From Chloroflexota bacterium (lineage in GTDB: Bacteria > Chloroflexota > Anaerolineae > Anaerolineales > DRMV01), in contig JAADFA010000088.1 of assembly GCA_013153135.1 (NCBI GenBank), positions 1-13,351 of the forward strand: a stretch of DNA of 13,351 nt. The letters are read 5' to 3'. Below, in pieces: positions 12,903 through 13,351 of the stretch. How positions within the stretch are numbered: position 1 is the stretch's first letter; each line of letters opens with the position of its first letter. Under the pieces are notes generated by a model. The model was not told the DNA's origin. It saw only the letters and a program-made list of their open reading frames with translations, and searched no databases. The translations under genes were made by a program, and so were the position numbers.

Positions 12903-13351
12903 ATGCCGGAAACGGGCAAGGCAAATCACGAAATTATCGGCTACTGTCCAAAGTGTCGAGCGAAACGCCCGATTCAAAACCCCGAACCCGTCTTTACAAG
13001 CAACGGCCGGCCCGCGGTTCGAGGCACCTGCCCTGTGTGCGGCGGGACCATATTTCGCCTCGGCGCGACGCCCCTGCACCAAGGCCTGACCCCGGCCCAA
13101 ACCAAGGCCAAACCCTCGACACAACGGACGCGGAACCGAAGCCAGACCACCAAGACCCCGGGCTCGGGAACCAAGCTGGTCATCGTCGAATCCCCGGCCA
13201 AGGCGCGCACCATCAGCCGATACTTGGGCAAAGGGTATGTGGTCAAGGCCTCCCTGGGTCACGTGCGCGACTTGTTGCGCTCGCAGATGTCCGTCGATAT
13301 TGAGAACAACTTCAAACCCAAGTATCGCGTCCCCAACGAAAAACGCGCGGT
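12903..13351 (+). CDS. topA: DNA topoisomerase I with N-terminal zinc ribbon, partial (3' end outside window)
   Basis: The first 149 codons of a type IA topoisomerase, which relaxes negative supercoils. Residues 10-52 form a small zinc ribbon of the DUF5679 kind: YCPKCRAKRPIQNPEP (Cys15, Cys18), NGRPAVRGTCPVCGG (Cys43, Cys46), then FRLG. A basic, threonine/serine-rich linker (about 60-90) leads to the Toprim domain, which opens with KLVIVESPAKARTISRYLGK (91-110); Glu97 is the expected metal-site glutamate. GHVRDL (119-124) follows, as in TopA proteins. The active-site tyrosine and the usual C-terminal zinc fingers lie beyond the window. GGAGGAG about 10 nt before the ATG supports the start. 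A zinc ribbon ahead of Toprim is not the standard arrangement, as most TopA proteins start near the VIVESPAKA strand. It has its own promoter and is insulated from ahcY by a terminator. Confidence 0.93.
   Translation, partial: MPETGKANHEIIGYCPKCRAKRPIQNPEPVFTSNGRPAVRGTCPVCGGTIFRLGATPLHQGLTPAQTKAKPSTQRTRNRSQTTKTPGSGTKLVIVESPAKARTISRYLGKGYVVKASLGHVRDLLRSQMSVDIENNFKPKYRVPNEKRA

Overview
The window reads as chromosomal DNA of a GC-rich, respiring, non-pathogenic bacterium, most likely a member of the Chloroflexota (Anaerolineae-like). Grounds: a stand-alone radical-SAM-linked DUF2344 protein, a type I topoisomerase with a zinc ribbon at its N-terminus, a succinate dehydrogenase whose iron-sulfur and membrane subunits look like the actinobacterial/Chloroflexota type, and a small methionine-cycle gene group. 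This taxonomic call is inference from protein character; no rRNA is present. Most of the window is housekeeping metabolism. I see no defence system, CRISPR array, prophage or tRNA.

Layout. 1-390: the 5' end of an insertion sequence on the minus strand, cut by the window edge, with an ISKra4-like transposase start. 474-2437 (+): a DUF2344 radical-SAM-linked protein and a GT39-type membrane glycosyltransferase overlapping by 4 bp. 2438-3103: no intact gene; it holds a minus-strand remnant of a CrtC/AttH-type lipocalin-fold protein with one in-frame amber codon and an apparently missing middle, plus the sdh terminator. 3104-6496 (-): sdhC-sdhD-sdhA-sdhB, a complete succinate dehydrogenase operon with a clear promoter at its head and a strong terminator at its end. 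Its GC content is visibly lower than that of its neighbours.

6657-7976 (+), divergent from sdh: glutamate formimidoyltransferase with a shortened cyclodeaminase-like tail. 8109-12627 (+): mtnA (methylthioribose-1-phosphate isomerase), a PfkB-family kinase resembling adenosine kinases, a coiled-coil protein with a PD-(D/E)XK nuclease-like C-terminus, and ahcY (adenosylhomocysteinase), followed by a strong terminator. 12903-13351 (+): the first 149 codons of topA behind a good promoter and a leader of about 145 nt.

How the genes fit together: AhcY splits S-adenosylhomocysteine into homocysteine and adenosine; the kinase could remove the adenosine as AMP and so pull that reversible reaction forward; MtnA handles the methylthioadenosine branch of SAM use; FtcD feeds formimino one-carbon units into the folate pool that remethylates homocysteine. 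The coiled-coil protein is the odd one out in this group and is the least explained intact gene. SdhABCD links the TCA cycle to the quinone pool. Four promoters I can place with some confidence all carry the extended -10 form TGnTAnAnT with weak -35 boxes.
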